A stretch of DNA of 62,559 bases from a virus: the IMG/VR virus record IMGVR_UViG_3300021090_000020, positions 1 through 62,559 of that record. One strand, written 5' to 3'. A program made the position numbers and the translations under genes. Of the stretch, positions 41,448-48,907 are shown one piece after another. How positions within the stretch are numbered: the stretch's first letter is position 1; each line of letters starts with the position of its first letter. The notes beneath the pieces were generated by a model that saw only the letters and a list, made by a program, of their open reading frames with translations, ran no database searches and had not been told where the DNA came from.

Positions 41448-41894
41448 CTACTTAGGGCGGTGACCAACCCATTCGAGAATGTGCTGCTGCATTCGCCTGC
41501 TGGAAATATTGCCAAGGTAATCACGGCAAAGAATTTCGATAGCCACGTCCACGTAACTGGAAAACTCTGTCTGATCCATAAGAGGGAATGCCGTCGATTT
41601 GAGTCGGACCGCGATGGCGCCTCCGATCTTAGGCGACTTGACCATGATGATCTGTTCGACCAAGCCTGCCTTGAACTTAACCTCGCAATGCAAGGCATCC
41701 GGGTTAGCGTCGATGGCTTCGGCCACCTTACCGATGACCCCCCTATACCAACGCTGCAATTTGAGATTTCGGTTGAAATGCGTCTGCACTTGCAGCGGCT
41801 CACTGTGCCGGATGCTGCGCAGGCGTTCCTCATCGAGAGGCGTAGCCGCGACCAGCGCGGGACGGCGCGGATCGCGGACCATGAGCAGGTCCAT
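41448..41894 (-). CDS. DUF1367/NinB-like phage recombination-region protein
   Basis: 148 residues. 'TPLDEERLRSIRHSEPLQVQTHFNRNLKLQRWYRGVIGKVAEAI' and 'ISLKSTAFPLMDQTEFSSYVDVAIEIL'-like wording match the layout of DUF1367/NinB proteins near phage recombinase genes. No catalytic motif visible. ATG 41894 used; 41882 is an alternative. The next 138 bases upstream show no gene. Confidence 0.5.
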   Translation of the reverse strand: MDLLMVRDPRRPALVAATPLDEERLRSIRHSEPLQVQTHFNRNLKLQRWYRGVIGKVAEAIDANPDALHCEVKFKAGLVEQIIMVKSPKIGGAIAVRLKSTAFPLMDQTEFSSYVDVAIEILCRDYLGNISSRRMQQHILEWVGHRPK

Positions 41895-42032
41895 GCGCTC
41901 GATATAGTCATTGCAGATTGCCGCATGGTTAAACCTCGATTAAGTGCCCGGATTTCTTCCCGTCGCTCCGGGCGGCGACGGTCGTGCATGGCGGGCCAAC
42001 TGGAGGGAAAGACCCGCCGCGCCAGAAGCTCG

Positions 42033-43232
42033 TCAGCCCGCCGTCATCAGGTCGGCCATGCCGCGCTCGGGTGCGGCCTGGGCGGTGTGGGCTTTGTTCT
42101 TGTCGCGCGCGGCGGGGTGGCGTTCCTCGGGCGCCGGCTTGGGTTCCGTCACAGGCGGTGTGCCTTCGCCGCTCTTGCCTCCGTCCGGCTCGTCCTTCTT
42201 CGGATCGTCGCCGCCGTCGTGGCCGTTGCCGGGGTTCTTGGCGATCTCCTGCTGGCGCGCCATCAGCGCCTTGCCGATCTCGCGAAACTCGGCATCAGTC
42301 AGGCCGTCTGCGCGGGTGACTTTTTGTGCGAAGTTCTCACAAGCGGCCATCGTCTCAAGTCCCGGTATCTCGGCGAGCAGCGTGGCACTTTCCGTTTCCG
42401 CGAGTGGTGGTGCCTCGCCGACCACTGGCGGCAGGGCCTTGCGTTCGCCGTCCGCTGGCGGCTGGATGACATTGGCCGGTTGGCGCCTTCCTTTGCCGTT
42501 TGGTTCGGCGTCGAAGTTGAACAGGTCATCATCCCGCCTTGCGATCTGCTCTAGCGGCTCCGACACCGGCACGCTCTTGATGCCACGGCGGATCACGGTC
42601 TTGCGCCACGCCTCTTGCTGGAACTTCGTCCACATGAGGCTGCCGGGGGCTTTAGATTGCGCCTGCACCGACTCTATCTGCGCAGCGTCCATGACCTCTC
42701 GATGCAGGATGCCGCTGGCGTTGCGGAACACCGCATAGGCGCCGATCATCTTGCCTCGCTGGCTGCCGAGTTGCGCGGGCTTGTGCTCGATCTTCGGCTC
42801 GTCGCCTTCTTCGCGGACAAAGAGATCGTTCTCGTGCACCACCTGGGCATTGATGAGGATGCCGTCGAGTTCACGCGCCCGCTTGCGCAGTCCGTGCGTC
42901 ATCGGGTTCCACTGTGCGACTTTTTGATAGGAGCCGTCTTTTTGTTTTTCGTTGTAGATCGTGATGACACCCTCGCGCCCATCGGGCAGCAATCCGTCCT
43001 GGGCGCTCTTGGCGATGGCGGCAAACAGCGAGCGCGGGGTGGCGGTGAGCAAGTCCGGCGTCTGCTTTATCGCCGCGATGGTCGAGTTGATGAACTTCTG
43101 TTTGCTGACATTCTGCGGCAGCAGGCCGATGATCGACTGTTCACGCTGATGCAGCTCGGCCTCGAAATCTTGCCAAGCCGCGAGAGCGCGGCCACGCTTA
43201 GGGGTGTTTTCAGTTTGGGTATCGTCTGTCAT
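42033..43232 (-). CDS. recT: RecT-family single-strand annealing protein
   Basis: 399 residues from ATG 43232 with GGAG upstream. Typical features: 'SKQKFINSTIAAIKQTPDLL', 'SLFAAIAKSAQDGLLPDGREGVI', 'WNPMTHGLRKRARE', 'GAYAVFRNASGILHREVMDAAQIESV', 'MWTKFQQEAWRKTVIRRGIKSVP'. It anneals ssDNA and works with the exonuclease at 43244. The C-terminal ~130 residues are a long Pro/Glu/Lys-rich tail, longer than usual. Confidence 0.9.
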   Translation of the reverse strand: MTDDTQTENTPKRGRALAAWQDFEAELHQREQSIIGLLPQNVSKQKFINSTIAAIKQTPDLLTATPRSLFAAIAKSAQDGLLPDGREGVITIYNEKQKDGSYQKVAQWNPMTHGLRKRARELDGILINAQVVHENDLFVREEGDEPKIEHKPAQLGSQRGKMIGAYAVFRNASGILHREVMDAAQIESVQAQSKAPGSLMWTKFQQEAWRKTVIRRGIKSVPVSEPLEQIARRDDDLFNFDAEPNGKGRRQPANVIQPPADGERKALPPVVGEAPPLAETESATLLAEIPGLETMAACENFAQKVTRADGLTDAEFREIGKALMARQQEIAKNPGNGHDGGDDPKKDEPDGGKSGEGTPPVTEPKPAPEERHPAARDKNKAHTAQAAPERGMADLMTAG

Positions 43233-43243
43233 GGTACTCTCCT

Positions 43244-43891
43244 TTACTTGACGCGCTTTTCCACGGCCTTCACCTGGTCGTAGAGCTTCCGCATCGCGAG
43301 GAAGCACTCGACCTCGGCATCAAGGCGAGGAAAATAATGGTGGGAAAAGTCGCCTTCTTCCTTGGCGAAGCGGGCGAGGTGAAAGCCGCCGATCAGCAGA
43401 TGCTCGGGGTAGTTTTCTTCCCACAGCACCTTGTAGCCGGCGAGCTGCAGAATGTAGTCGGCGTAAACGGCGTTCGAGGTCTTCCAGTCGAGCAGGACAA
43501 GCTCGTTATTGTTCAGCCCGACGGCATCGAGCCGGCCACCGTATTTGTGCGTCTCGCTGACCAGCGACACTTCGGTGTGGCGGATCGTGATTTTGTTGCC
43601 GTCCATCCACTTGAGGAAGGTCTCGTAGGCGGCGCGCGCCTTGGCAATGATTTCGGGATCGCCAGAAAGATCAGGGAGCGGGCGCGTGTTGATGTGCGCT
43701 TCGACGAGATCGTGCGCCATGGTGCCGGCAGTCGCCGCTGGCGCGCGCGCTTGCTCAAGCGTCTTGCCGTCAAGCCCGGCTTGGTTTGCCCAATAGAGCA
43801 GGCCGCCGCTTTCCTTGAAGCGCGACAGAATGGTGGTGACGCTCGGCAACCGTGTGCCGGCTTTGTCTTTATAAATTTCTCGAACGGCCAT
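43244..43891 (-). CDS. PD-(D/E)XK exonuclease
   Basis: 215 residues. Active-site pattern: D122 (GGRLDAV), D135-x-K137 (LLDWKTS) and QLAGY (149-153), as in RecB/lambda-exo-type nucleases. It would resect DNA ends to give ssDNA for RecT. AGGGAG lies about 10 nt before ATG 43891. Together with recT it forms a two-gene recombination module. Confidence 0.85.
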   Translation of the reverse strand: MAVREIYKDKAGTRLPSVTTILSRFKESGGLLYWANQAGLDGKTLEQARAPAATAGTMAHDLVEAHINTRPLPDLSGDPEIIAKARAAYETFLKWMDGNKITIRHTEVSLVSETHKYGGRLDAVGLNNNELVLLDWKTSNAVYADYILQLAGYKVLWEENYPEHLLIGGFHLARFAKEEGDFSHHYFPRLDAEVECFLAMRKLYDQVKAVEKRVK

Positions 43892-43895
43892 GACG

Positions 43896-44252
43896 CTATA
43901 CTCCCTTGGTTGAACGGTGTTGCTTGCGCCGCCGCTCAGTCACCACGTTCATCGTGGTGCTGAGCAAGTTCGACGCGATGGCGTGCAGATCGCCGCGCAA
44001 GGCGATTTCAAGTCGTGCCGCGGCGGAAATAGCCAAGGCAGTGTCGCTCTGCGCATTGGCCAGATTAAAATCCCCGAGCGCCATATTGGCTTCGTCGAGG
44101 GCGCCACGAAGCCGCGATATGTGCAGCACGGCGCCCGGGGACAGCAAAGCGGGTTGTTCCTCGAATTGAGCCGGCGGGAGCGCGTCAGACGCCTCGATCA
44201 GGTCCGGCTCTTTCGGTTGTGACCGCTCGATGAAGGAGGTTTGGGCGTTCAT
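43896..44252 (-). CDS. Hypothetical early protein
   Basis: 118 residues, helical in the middle ('LHISRLRGALDEANMALGDFNLANAQSDTALAI'). No motif recognised. 4 nt upstream of the exonuclease gene, so it may belong to the recombination module. Confidence 0.6.
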   Translation of the reverse strand: MNAQTSFIERSQPKEPDLIEASDALPPAQFEEQPALLSPGAVLHISRLRGALDEANMALGDFNLANAQSDTALAISAAARLEIALRGDLHAIASNLLSTTMNVVTERRRKQHRSTKGV

Positions 44253-44253
44253 G

Positions 44254-44826
44254 TCACGCCCCCAACATCAATCGCTGGTCGCCTTCAATATGGGCGGCAA
44301 TCTTCTGGACGAGAGCCAAGCAATCCTTACGGTCACTCACGCCGCCAGGGCCCCAATGCTCGTAGGAATCCTTGATCGAGAGATTGTGGCAGCCGGCCAG
44401 TACGCGCCATTGACCGCGGATGGTGACGCCTTCGAAATTGTAGCCGCGCGAATCGCAGCCCGCGTAGAAATAACCGAAAGGACAGGGATCGTTCACCACG
44501 TTGACCCCCGGCATTTCCGGCAGCGACGTGAGCGCGGCGCAGCCCCTCGCGTCCAGGGTCTTCACGTTCGGCATTTCCGGCAGCGACGTGAGCGCGGCGC
44601 AGCCACTCGCGTACAGGTACTCGACGTTCGGCATTTCCGGCAGCGACGTGAGCGCGGCGCAGCCACTCGCGTACAGGTACTCGACGTTCGGCATTTCCGG
44701 CAGCGACGTGAGCGCGGCGCAGCCCCTCGCGTACAGGGTCTTCACGTCTTCCCTTTTCATCGCCAGAAGGGCGGACAAGGACATGCGCTCGTCGTTGACG
44801 ATGAGAAAGATTTTGTCGGCGTTCAT
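44254..44826 (-). CDS. Leucine-rich-like tandem repeat protein
   Basis: 190 residues from ATG 44826 (GAGGA upstream). A 26-residue head is followed by four 20-residue repeats (~27-106) of the form 'V..L.A.GCAALTSLPEMP', LRR-like as in YopM-type proteins. A C-terminal domain follows ('WRVLAGCHNLSI', 'HWGPGGVSDRKDCLALVQKIAAHI'). Repeats would make a small binding surface. The DNA repeats are nearly perfect, so copy number can change. Partner unknown. Confidence 0.65.
   Translation of the reverse strand: MNADKIFLIVNDERMSLSALLAMKREDVKTLYARGCAALTSLPEMPNVEYLYASGCAALTSLPEMPNVEYLYASGCAALTSLPEMPNVKTLDARGCAALTSLPEMPGVNVVNDPCPFGYFYAGCDSRGYNFEGVTIRGQWRVLAGCHNLSIKDSYEHWGPGGVSDRKDCLALVQKIAAHIEGDQRLMLGA
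44511..44747. repeat. 60-bp tandem repeat array
   Basis: Four units with exact 60-bp period (starting 44521, 44581, 44641, 44701; the last is incomplete). Units 44581-44640 and 44641-44700 are identical. Confidence 0.9.
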
Positions 44827-44863
44827 GGTGTCCTCATTTTTCTGCTTTGTTCGGTCGTCCATG

Positions 44864-45130
44864 TCACGCCACCCTTACTACGCGCGGCAATTTGTCTTCG
44901 AGCTTCCGCCCCACCACCTGGATGAGTTCGCCCACGGTGTTGAATTCGAAACTGTCCGGGTCGAATAAGATGCTGAATTCCTCCTCGATCTCCATGGACA
45001 GATCGAGGCGCACGAGATCGTCGGCGCCCAGGTGATCGCGGAAGTGGGTGTCGTCCTTCAACGTGGCGACGTTCACCTTTATGTCGGGATGGCGGGCGAC
45101 GATCTGCTTGATGCGCTCGGCGGTGGTCAT
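44864..45130 (-). CDS. Acyl-carrier-protein-like protein without the attachment serine
   Basis: 88 residues with an ACP four-helix look: 'DDTHFRDHLGADDLVRLDLSMEIEEEF' and 'FNTVGELIQVVGRKL'. In true ACPs the motif is G-A-D-S-L, where Ser carries the phosphopantetheine arm; here D38 replaces it. It therefore cannot carry acyl groups and may act as a decoy or binding partner of host acyl enzymes. ATGA overlap upstream. Confidence 0.65.
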   Translation of the reverse strand: MTTAERIKQIVARHPDIKVNVATLKDDTHFRDHLGADDLVRLDLSMEIEEEFSILFDPDSFEFNTVGELIQVVGRKLEDKLPRVVRVA

Positions 45131-45594
45131 GAAACAACCTCATGCGTTGCCGCGATCAGGAGCGACTTGAAGGTCGCGTTCCATGTTTTCCCACCCTGAT
45201 AGCCAAGGTCCTTGCAAAGCGCGGCCATGGCTTCGAGCTTGGTGGACCCAAAGCCGACCGGCGATTCCGGCATCGAGCCGCCATTCGGCAGCGCGCACCA
45301 TTGGTCGCCATCGCGGGTGATCTCGACGCCGTCGCCTACGCGCGATGCGAATTTGTCGGCGTCCGCGTCATCGCACCGCCACAGGGCGGCAAGTTCTTTG
45401 ATGCGTTCCGGGTCTGCGCCAAGGGAAAGCGCCTCGACCAGCACCGTCCACGCCATTTCGCGGTCGGACGGATCGCAGGGCCACATTGCGCGCGCGAAGT
45501 CGCTCTCGCGGATATCGGCGGCGGCGCCTCCGTCCTCACGCTTGTAGATCAGCGAGCCGTTGGTGTGCAGGTAGTACCAGCCGATGATGCTCAT
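45127..45594 (-). CDS. Hypothetical early protein
   Basis: 155 residues starting 'MSIIGWYYLHTNGSLIYKRE'. Mixed alpha/beta, no motif. I recall similar starts in Rhizobiales phages. Function unknown. Confidence 0.6.
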   Translation of the reverse strand: MSIIGWYYLHTNGSLIYKREDGGAAADIRESDFARAMWPCDPSDREMAWTVLVEALSLGADPERIKELAALWRCDDADADKFASRVGDGVEITRDGDQWCALPNGGSMPESPVGFGSTKLEAMAALCKDLGYQGGKTWNATFKSLLIAATHEVVS

Positions 45595-45598
45595 CTTT

Positions 45599-45682
45599 TC
45601 ACCCGTGCTGCGCCAGCGCGTGGGCTACTTCCGCCACCGCATGTCGGCCGGCATTGCCTTCATGCTTATCCGCTTTCAACAT
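45599..45682 (-). CDS. Very small ORF (27 aa)
   Basis: 'MLKADKHEGNAGRHAVAEV...' to TGA 45599. The 5' end coincides with one arm of a 24-bp inverted repeat, and the start sits within it. Could be real or chance. Confidence 0.3.
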   Translation of the reverse strand: MLKADKHEGNAGRHAVAEVAHALAQHG

Positions 45683-46022
45683 GCCGCTACTCCCACTTGG
45701 GTTCGTTGAACTGCCTACATGGATCGTCCGGCCAAACCATCGTGTCTCGTACGAAGCCCTTGCGAAAGCCGTCATAGTCCTCGCTGCCGTCGATTAGGGA
45801 CCGACGCAGCATTTCGGTACAGCGCGGGCAAATAGCCCTATTGGCGGCCCTCGTATGGACAAGGTGGCCGCAGTCCAGTTGAACGACGAACTTGCGTTCA
45901 CGGATCATCTTTTCAGCGTTAGCCATCGTAATCAGCGGCTCACGGCTGATGATTTTTTCAAGCGGTGTCTTTGCCGAAAGCATCAACATTTAGCGCCTGC
46001 ATGTTGAAAGCGGATGAGCATG
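45661..46022. repeat. 24-bp inverted repeat flanking one gene
   Basis: 45661-45684 and 45999-46022 are reverse complements with 23 of 24 bases identical. The right arm codes the end of the XRE gene. The element could be an invertible or mobile cassette. Confidence 0.7.
45687..45989 (-). CDS. Small zinc-binding protein between inverted repeats
   Basis: 100 residues from ATG 45989. 'VVQLDCGHLVHTRAANRAICPRCTEMLRR' (C-x-H...C-x2-C) is a likely zinc site. The gene is bracketed by a 24-bp inverted repeat (45661-45684 / 45999-46022). Its start directly follows the TAA of the XRE gene. Function unknown. Confidence 0.6.
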   Translation of the reverse strand: MLMLSAKTPLEKIISREPLITMANAEKMIRERKFVVQLDCGHLVHTRAANRAICPRCTEMLRRSLIDGSEDYDGFRKGFVRDTMVWPDDPCRQFNEPKWE

Positions 46023-46343
46023 ATTGCCTTTGATGGCGAGGAAGGATTCGGCGAGCTTCATGCCGCCCGGCGCCGTCACCATGCGGGTGACGATATCGGC
46101 CTCGGCCTTGTGCCCGTTCGCCTTCTCGTCGAAGAACCACGCCACCGGCTTGCCGAGCGCCGTCGCGATCTGCACCATGCGCGAGGAGCCGATGCGGTTG
46201 GTGCCCTTCTCGTATTTTTGTACTTGCTGGAAGGTCAGCTTGAGTTGCAGGCCGAGCCATTCCTGCGACTTGCTCATTTCGAGACGGGCGAGACGCACGC
46301 GGGCGCCTACGGCCTTGTCGATCGGGTTGGGGATTTTCTTCAT
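45990..46343 (-). CDS. XRE-family HTH regulator
   Basis: 117 residues from ATG 46343. HTH at ~15-70 ('VGARVRLARLEMSKSQEWLGLQLKLTFQQVQKYEKGTNRIGSSRMVQIATALG'), a standard HTH_3 domain. The short C-terminal part ends in the inverted repeat-coded HPLSTCRR. In the early operon rather than the immunity region, so it may be a second-level regulator. Confidence 0.8.
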   Translation of the reverse strand: MKKIPNPIDKAVGARVRLARLEMSKSQEWLGLQLKLTFQQVQKYEKGTNRIGSSRMVQIATALGKPVAWFFDEKANGHKAEADIVTRMVTAPGGMKLAESFLAIKGNHAHPLSTCRR

Positions 46344-46564
46344 GACGCTACTCCACTGGTTGCGGGTTTCTTTGGGGGCCAATTACCTTCGTCTTTTGCG
46401 CGCTGCTTGGCGGCATCCACCATGTCGGCGAAGTTGTCGCGATAGCGGTCATAGGCGCCGTCGGCGGTTTTCTCGTAGGCTTCGTCCCATGTCGCGTCGG
46501 GATGATCGTTCATGTATTGCTCGACCAGTTCCTCGTGCGCGGCGATGTAGAGGTCTTTGCTCAT
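46340..46564 (-). CDS. Small acidic hypothetical protein
   Basis: 74 residues, helical, acidic, with aromatic residues ('DLYIAAHEELVEQYMNDHPDATWDEAYEK'). ATGA overlaps both neighbours. The charge would suit a DNA mimic, but nothing proves that. Confidence 0.6.
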   Translation of the reverse strand: MSKDLYIAAHEELVEQYMNDHPDATWDEAYEKTADGAYDRYRDNFADMVDAAKQRAKDEGNWPPKKPATSGVAS

Positions 46565-47748
46565 GATGCGGCTCTTGCTTTGGCTTCTTCCATGCCGCAG
46601 ACGCGCTCGACCATGCTGAATAGTTTTTCAAACAGCAGATTTTGCAGCGGGCGACTCTCGTCGGTCATGTTGTGATTTTTGTGCAGCCATTCCTCGTAAA
46701 GTGTGCTGGCGATGAAGCGCACGCCCATGTCGATCGTCGCCTTGGCGACTAGGATGCGGCTCGCGCGCACGGTGCCGTAGATGGACGCGCCGAGGCCTTC
46801 GACCACGGTAAAGTCTGCGCGATCGATATCGCACCCAAGCCGTGCGACCAGGGTGATAGCTTTCCCGATCTGTGCTTCCTCGAAGGCGTCGAGCAAAACC
46901 TCGGTGTAAGTCAGCCGCGCATCAGAGTGCGCTTCCCAAAGCCTGAGAGCCGACCGATTACAATGGGCGTTGTGGCGAAGCCGAAATGCTACGTCCATAA
47001 AGGCCAAGGTCGGCTTGCCTGCCGGCGAGTAGTCGAGGCCTGCCTCGAAGGTGCCCCGCGGTGCCATCAGTGCCAGTTCGATCAAATCCTCGTCCTGGCA
47101 CAGCGCAATGGCCCGCACCGCGTAGTGCGCGACGTACCACGGATATTTAACGGTCCGGTCCTCGGTCAATTCGAGCGGATCGGTGATGTTGTACGTCAGC
47201 ATCGCGTGCAGTTGATGCTTGTGCGCCTTCACGCCGCGATAGAAGGCGTCATGCGTTTCGCCCGCGTGGATTTCGCACTCGTCGGAGGCAAAGAGCGGCA
47301 CCGACTCGAGAAAGATGTTGCGCTTGTTGCGATGTGCCAGCGCGAGGGAATCGCCTTCGATCTCGAAGATTGTGCCCCATTTGCCTTCCGGCAGGCTGTC
47401 AGCGATCACGCCGCCCTCGTCGGTGCAGTTGCAGTGCAGTTCGCGGTAGGCCTGCCACGGCTCCCAATTACGGCCGAGCTGCGTGGTGAAGCCGAGCAGT
47501 TCGTCGCCCATCCTCACCCGCTGAAACTCCTCACCGCGGATTGTCTCAGCGGCGGCGGTAAACTCGATACGTTCGCCCGCGCGGATCAGCGTGACCTTGT
47601 GGCCGGTGCGCAGCAGCGTGGCGATTGAGAATTTCAGGCCGGTGCCAAAATAGCCGATGGGGTTATCGACGACCTTGACCGATACGCCCATCACGGCGAT
47701 GGCGTTGAGATCGATGGGCTCGTGGTTGCAGAAATAGACTGCGCTCAT
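46561..47748 (-). CDS. GHKL-type ATPase domain protein
   Basis: 395 residues. 'DNPIGYFGTGLKFSIATLL' (28-46) matches the glycine-rich G box of GHKL ATPases (Hsp90, MutL, MORC, rIIA-like phage proteins), with an acidic start. The remaining ~340 residues are alpha/beta of unknown type. ATGA overlaps both sides. Might remodel protein or DNA; rIIA-like function is a guess. Confidence 0.6.
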   Translation of the reverse strand: MSAVYFCNHEPIDLNAIAVMGVSVKVVDNPIGYFGTGLKFSIATLLRTGHKVTLIRAGERIEFTAAAETIRGEEFQRVRMGDELLGFTTQLGRNWEPWQAYRELHCNCTDEGGVIADSLPEGKWGTIFEIEGDSLALAHRNKRNIFLESVPLFASDECEIHAGETHDAFYRGVKAHKHQLHAMLTYNITDPLELTEDRTVKYPWYVAHYAVRAIALCQDEDLIELALMAPRGTFEAGLDYSPAGKPTLAFMDVAFRLRHNAHCNRSALRLWEAHSDARLTYTEVLLDAFEEAQIGKAITLVARLGCDIDRADFTVVEGLGASIYGTVRASRILVAKATIDMGVRFIASTLYEEWLHKNHNMTDESRPLQNLLFEKLFSMVERVCGMEEAKARAAS

Positions 47749-47969
47749 CGCCCGAACCCTCCCTGATCCCTCGGCAGTTCAAGATTGCGGGAAATCCACA
47801 GCACCAAGACAATCAGCAGCATGGCGAAGAAGATCGCGGTGAGCTTCACCAAGCCGATGGCGGAAAAGTCGATGTAAGACTCGCCCTGGTCGTACCAGCC
47901 CTTGAGAATGCCGAAGGCGGCGATGAGGGCGAGGTTGATGGTGGTGTAGCGGGCGAGGGTGGAGATCAT
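47745..47969 (-). CDS. Small two-helix membrane protein
   Basis: 74 residues from ATG 47969. Hydrophobic helices at ~9-23 and ~40-60 ('LVKLTAIFFAMLLIVLVLWI'), charged tail. ATGA overlap with neighbours. In the early operon it could be an exclusion protein. Confidence 0.6.
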   Translation of the reverse strand: MISTLARYTTINLALIAAFGILKGWYDQGESYIDFSAIGLVKLTAIFFAMLLIVLVLWISRNLELPRDQGGFGR

Positions 47970-48316
47970 GGCGCCGCTCCCGTTGCCTTGGCGATCCCGA
48001 CGCGCCACGAAGTACAAATCGGGCAATCAATTCGCGATGAGCCGGGGACCTGTCCGATCTGCGTCTCATCCTCCATCGTGTAGGCATTGCCCTTGCCGTC
48101 GCACGCATCGCAGTGCGCGGCTGCATCTTGCAGTTCCGTCAGCATGGCCGGCGCAGCGGCATACAACCGCGCATCTTCCATTCTGACCGCGCACGCGATC
48201 TGGCGGCTGCCCTGATAGATCGCATAGAGATCATTGCCCACGATGCTCGGCCTGTAAGTGAGCGGGCCGAGCGTGTGGCCAGTGTCGTGTTTTTGGCGGC
48301 GAGTGTTTTTTGCCAT
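47966..48316 (-). CDS. Small hypothetical protein with Cys pairs
   Basis: 116 residues. 'HCDACDGKGNAYTME' and 'IDCPICTSW' make a DnaJ-like C-x2-C...C-x2-C zinc site. The rest is mixed. Function unknown. Confidence 0.6.
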   Translation of the reverse strand: MAKNTRRQKHDTGHTLGPLTYRPSIVGNDLYAIYQGSRQIACAVRMEDARLYAAAPAMLTELQDAAAHCDACDGKGNAYTMEDETQIGQVPGSSRIDCPICTSWRVGIAKATGAAP

Positions 48317-48323
48317 CGCGCCC

Positions 48324-48419
48324 TCACTGGCTCACGCAGACGTATTGCGAAGCCGTCATGCCGAGCGCGCGTGCGGCGCCAAGCGAAAGATCGAGACTGG
48401 CGAGACGATGTACCATCAT
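48324..48419 (-). CDS. Very small protein (31 aa)
   Basis: From ATG 48419 to TGA 48324. The start overlaps the HNH stop (ATGA), and the next gene begins 7 nt downstream. A short form of this size and content recurs in related phages as I recall. Helical; function unknown. Confidence 0.45.
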   Translation of the reverse strand: MMVHRLASLDLSLGAARALGMTASQYVCVSQ

Positions 48420-48907
48420 GACGCCCTCGCAAATTTGCCGAACATCTTTTCTGCGGCTGCTTTGTAAGCGGCATGGGCATCTTTTGGGTCTGTAAAGAAG
48501 CCTAGATGAACTTGCTTTCTATTTGGATTGATTTTTGCGGCCCACTTTGATTTCTGCTTGCTCCAAAAAACTCCTTTGTAGCCCGACGTATTATTTTTTT
48601 TCTTTTTTGAATTGAACCCATTTTCCGCGTTCGTTGCCGGCCTAAGATTGCTCCACCAGTTGTCATCACGATTAGTATTTTTGTGATCGATCTGTAGCGT
48701 GGGCCAATGCCCTGTCATCCACAAACATGCAAGCCGATGCGCACGGTAGCGAGAACCGTCTATTCCAATGAATCGGTAGCCGCTTGGCTTTACGTCTCCT
48801 GCAACCTCGCCAACTTTAGTTGTGCTACTGAGATATTTTTTCCAGATAAAAATGCCCGTTGCCGGGTCGTAATCTAGAACGTCCTTCAATCGGGCTTGTG
48901 TGATCAT
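48416..48907 (-). CDS. HNH homing endonuclease with AP2 domain
   Basis: 163 residues from ATG 48907. HNH core at ~55-100 ('HRLACLWMTGHWPTLQIDHKNTNRDDN', 'NLRPATNAENGFN') and AP2-type DNA-binding domain at ~108-160 ('SGYKGVFWSKQKSKWAAKI', 'HLGFFTDPKDAHAAYK'). The stretch is clearly AT-rich against its surroundings (runs of A/T near 48590), so it is a recent selfish insertion in the early operon. Confidence 0.85.
   Translation of the reverse strand: MITQARLKDVLDYDPATGIFIWKKYLSSTTKVGEVAGDVKPSGYRFIGIDGSRYRAHRLACLWMTGHWPTLQIDHKNTNRDDNWWSNLRPATNAENGFNSKKKKNNTSGYKGVFWSKQKSKWAAKINPNRKQVHLGFFTDPKDAHAAYKAAAEKMFGKFARAS

Noticed and set aside
41438-41989. Minus-strand 183-codon frame overlapping the DUF1367-like gene
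   Set aside because: Ser/Arg-rich out-of-frame reading; the 148-codon frame has better amino-acid content.
44511-44747. 60-bp repeats as a CRISPR array
   Set aside because: Units follow one another without unique spacers and encode a continuous protein repeat.
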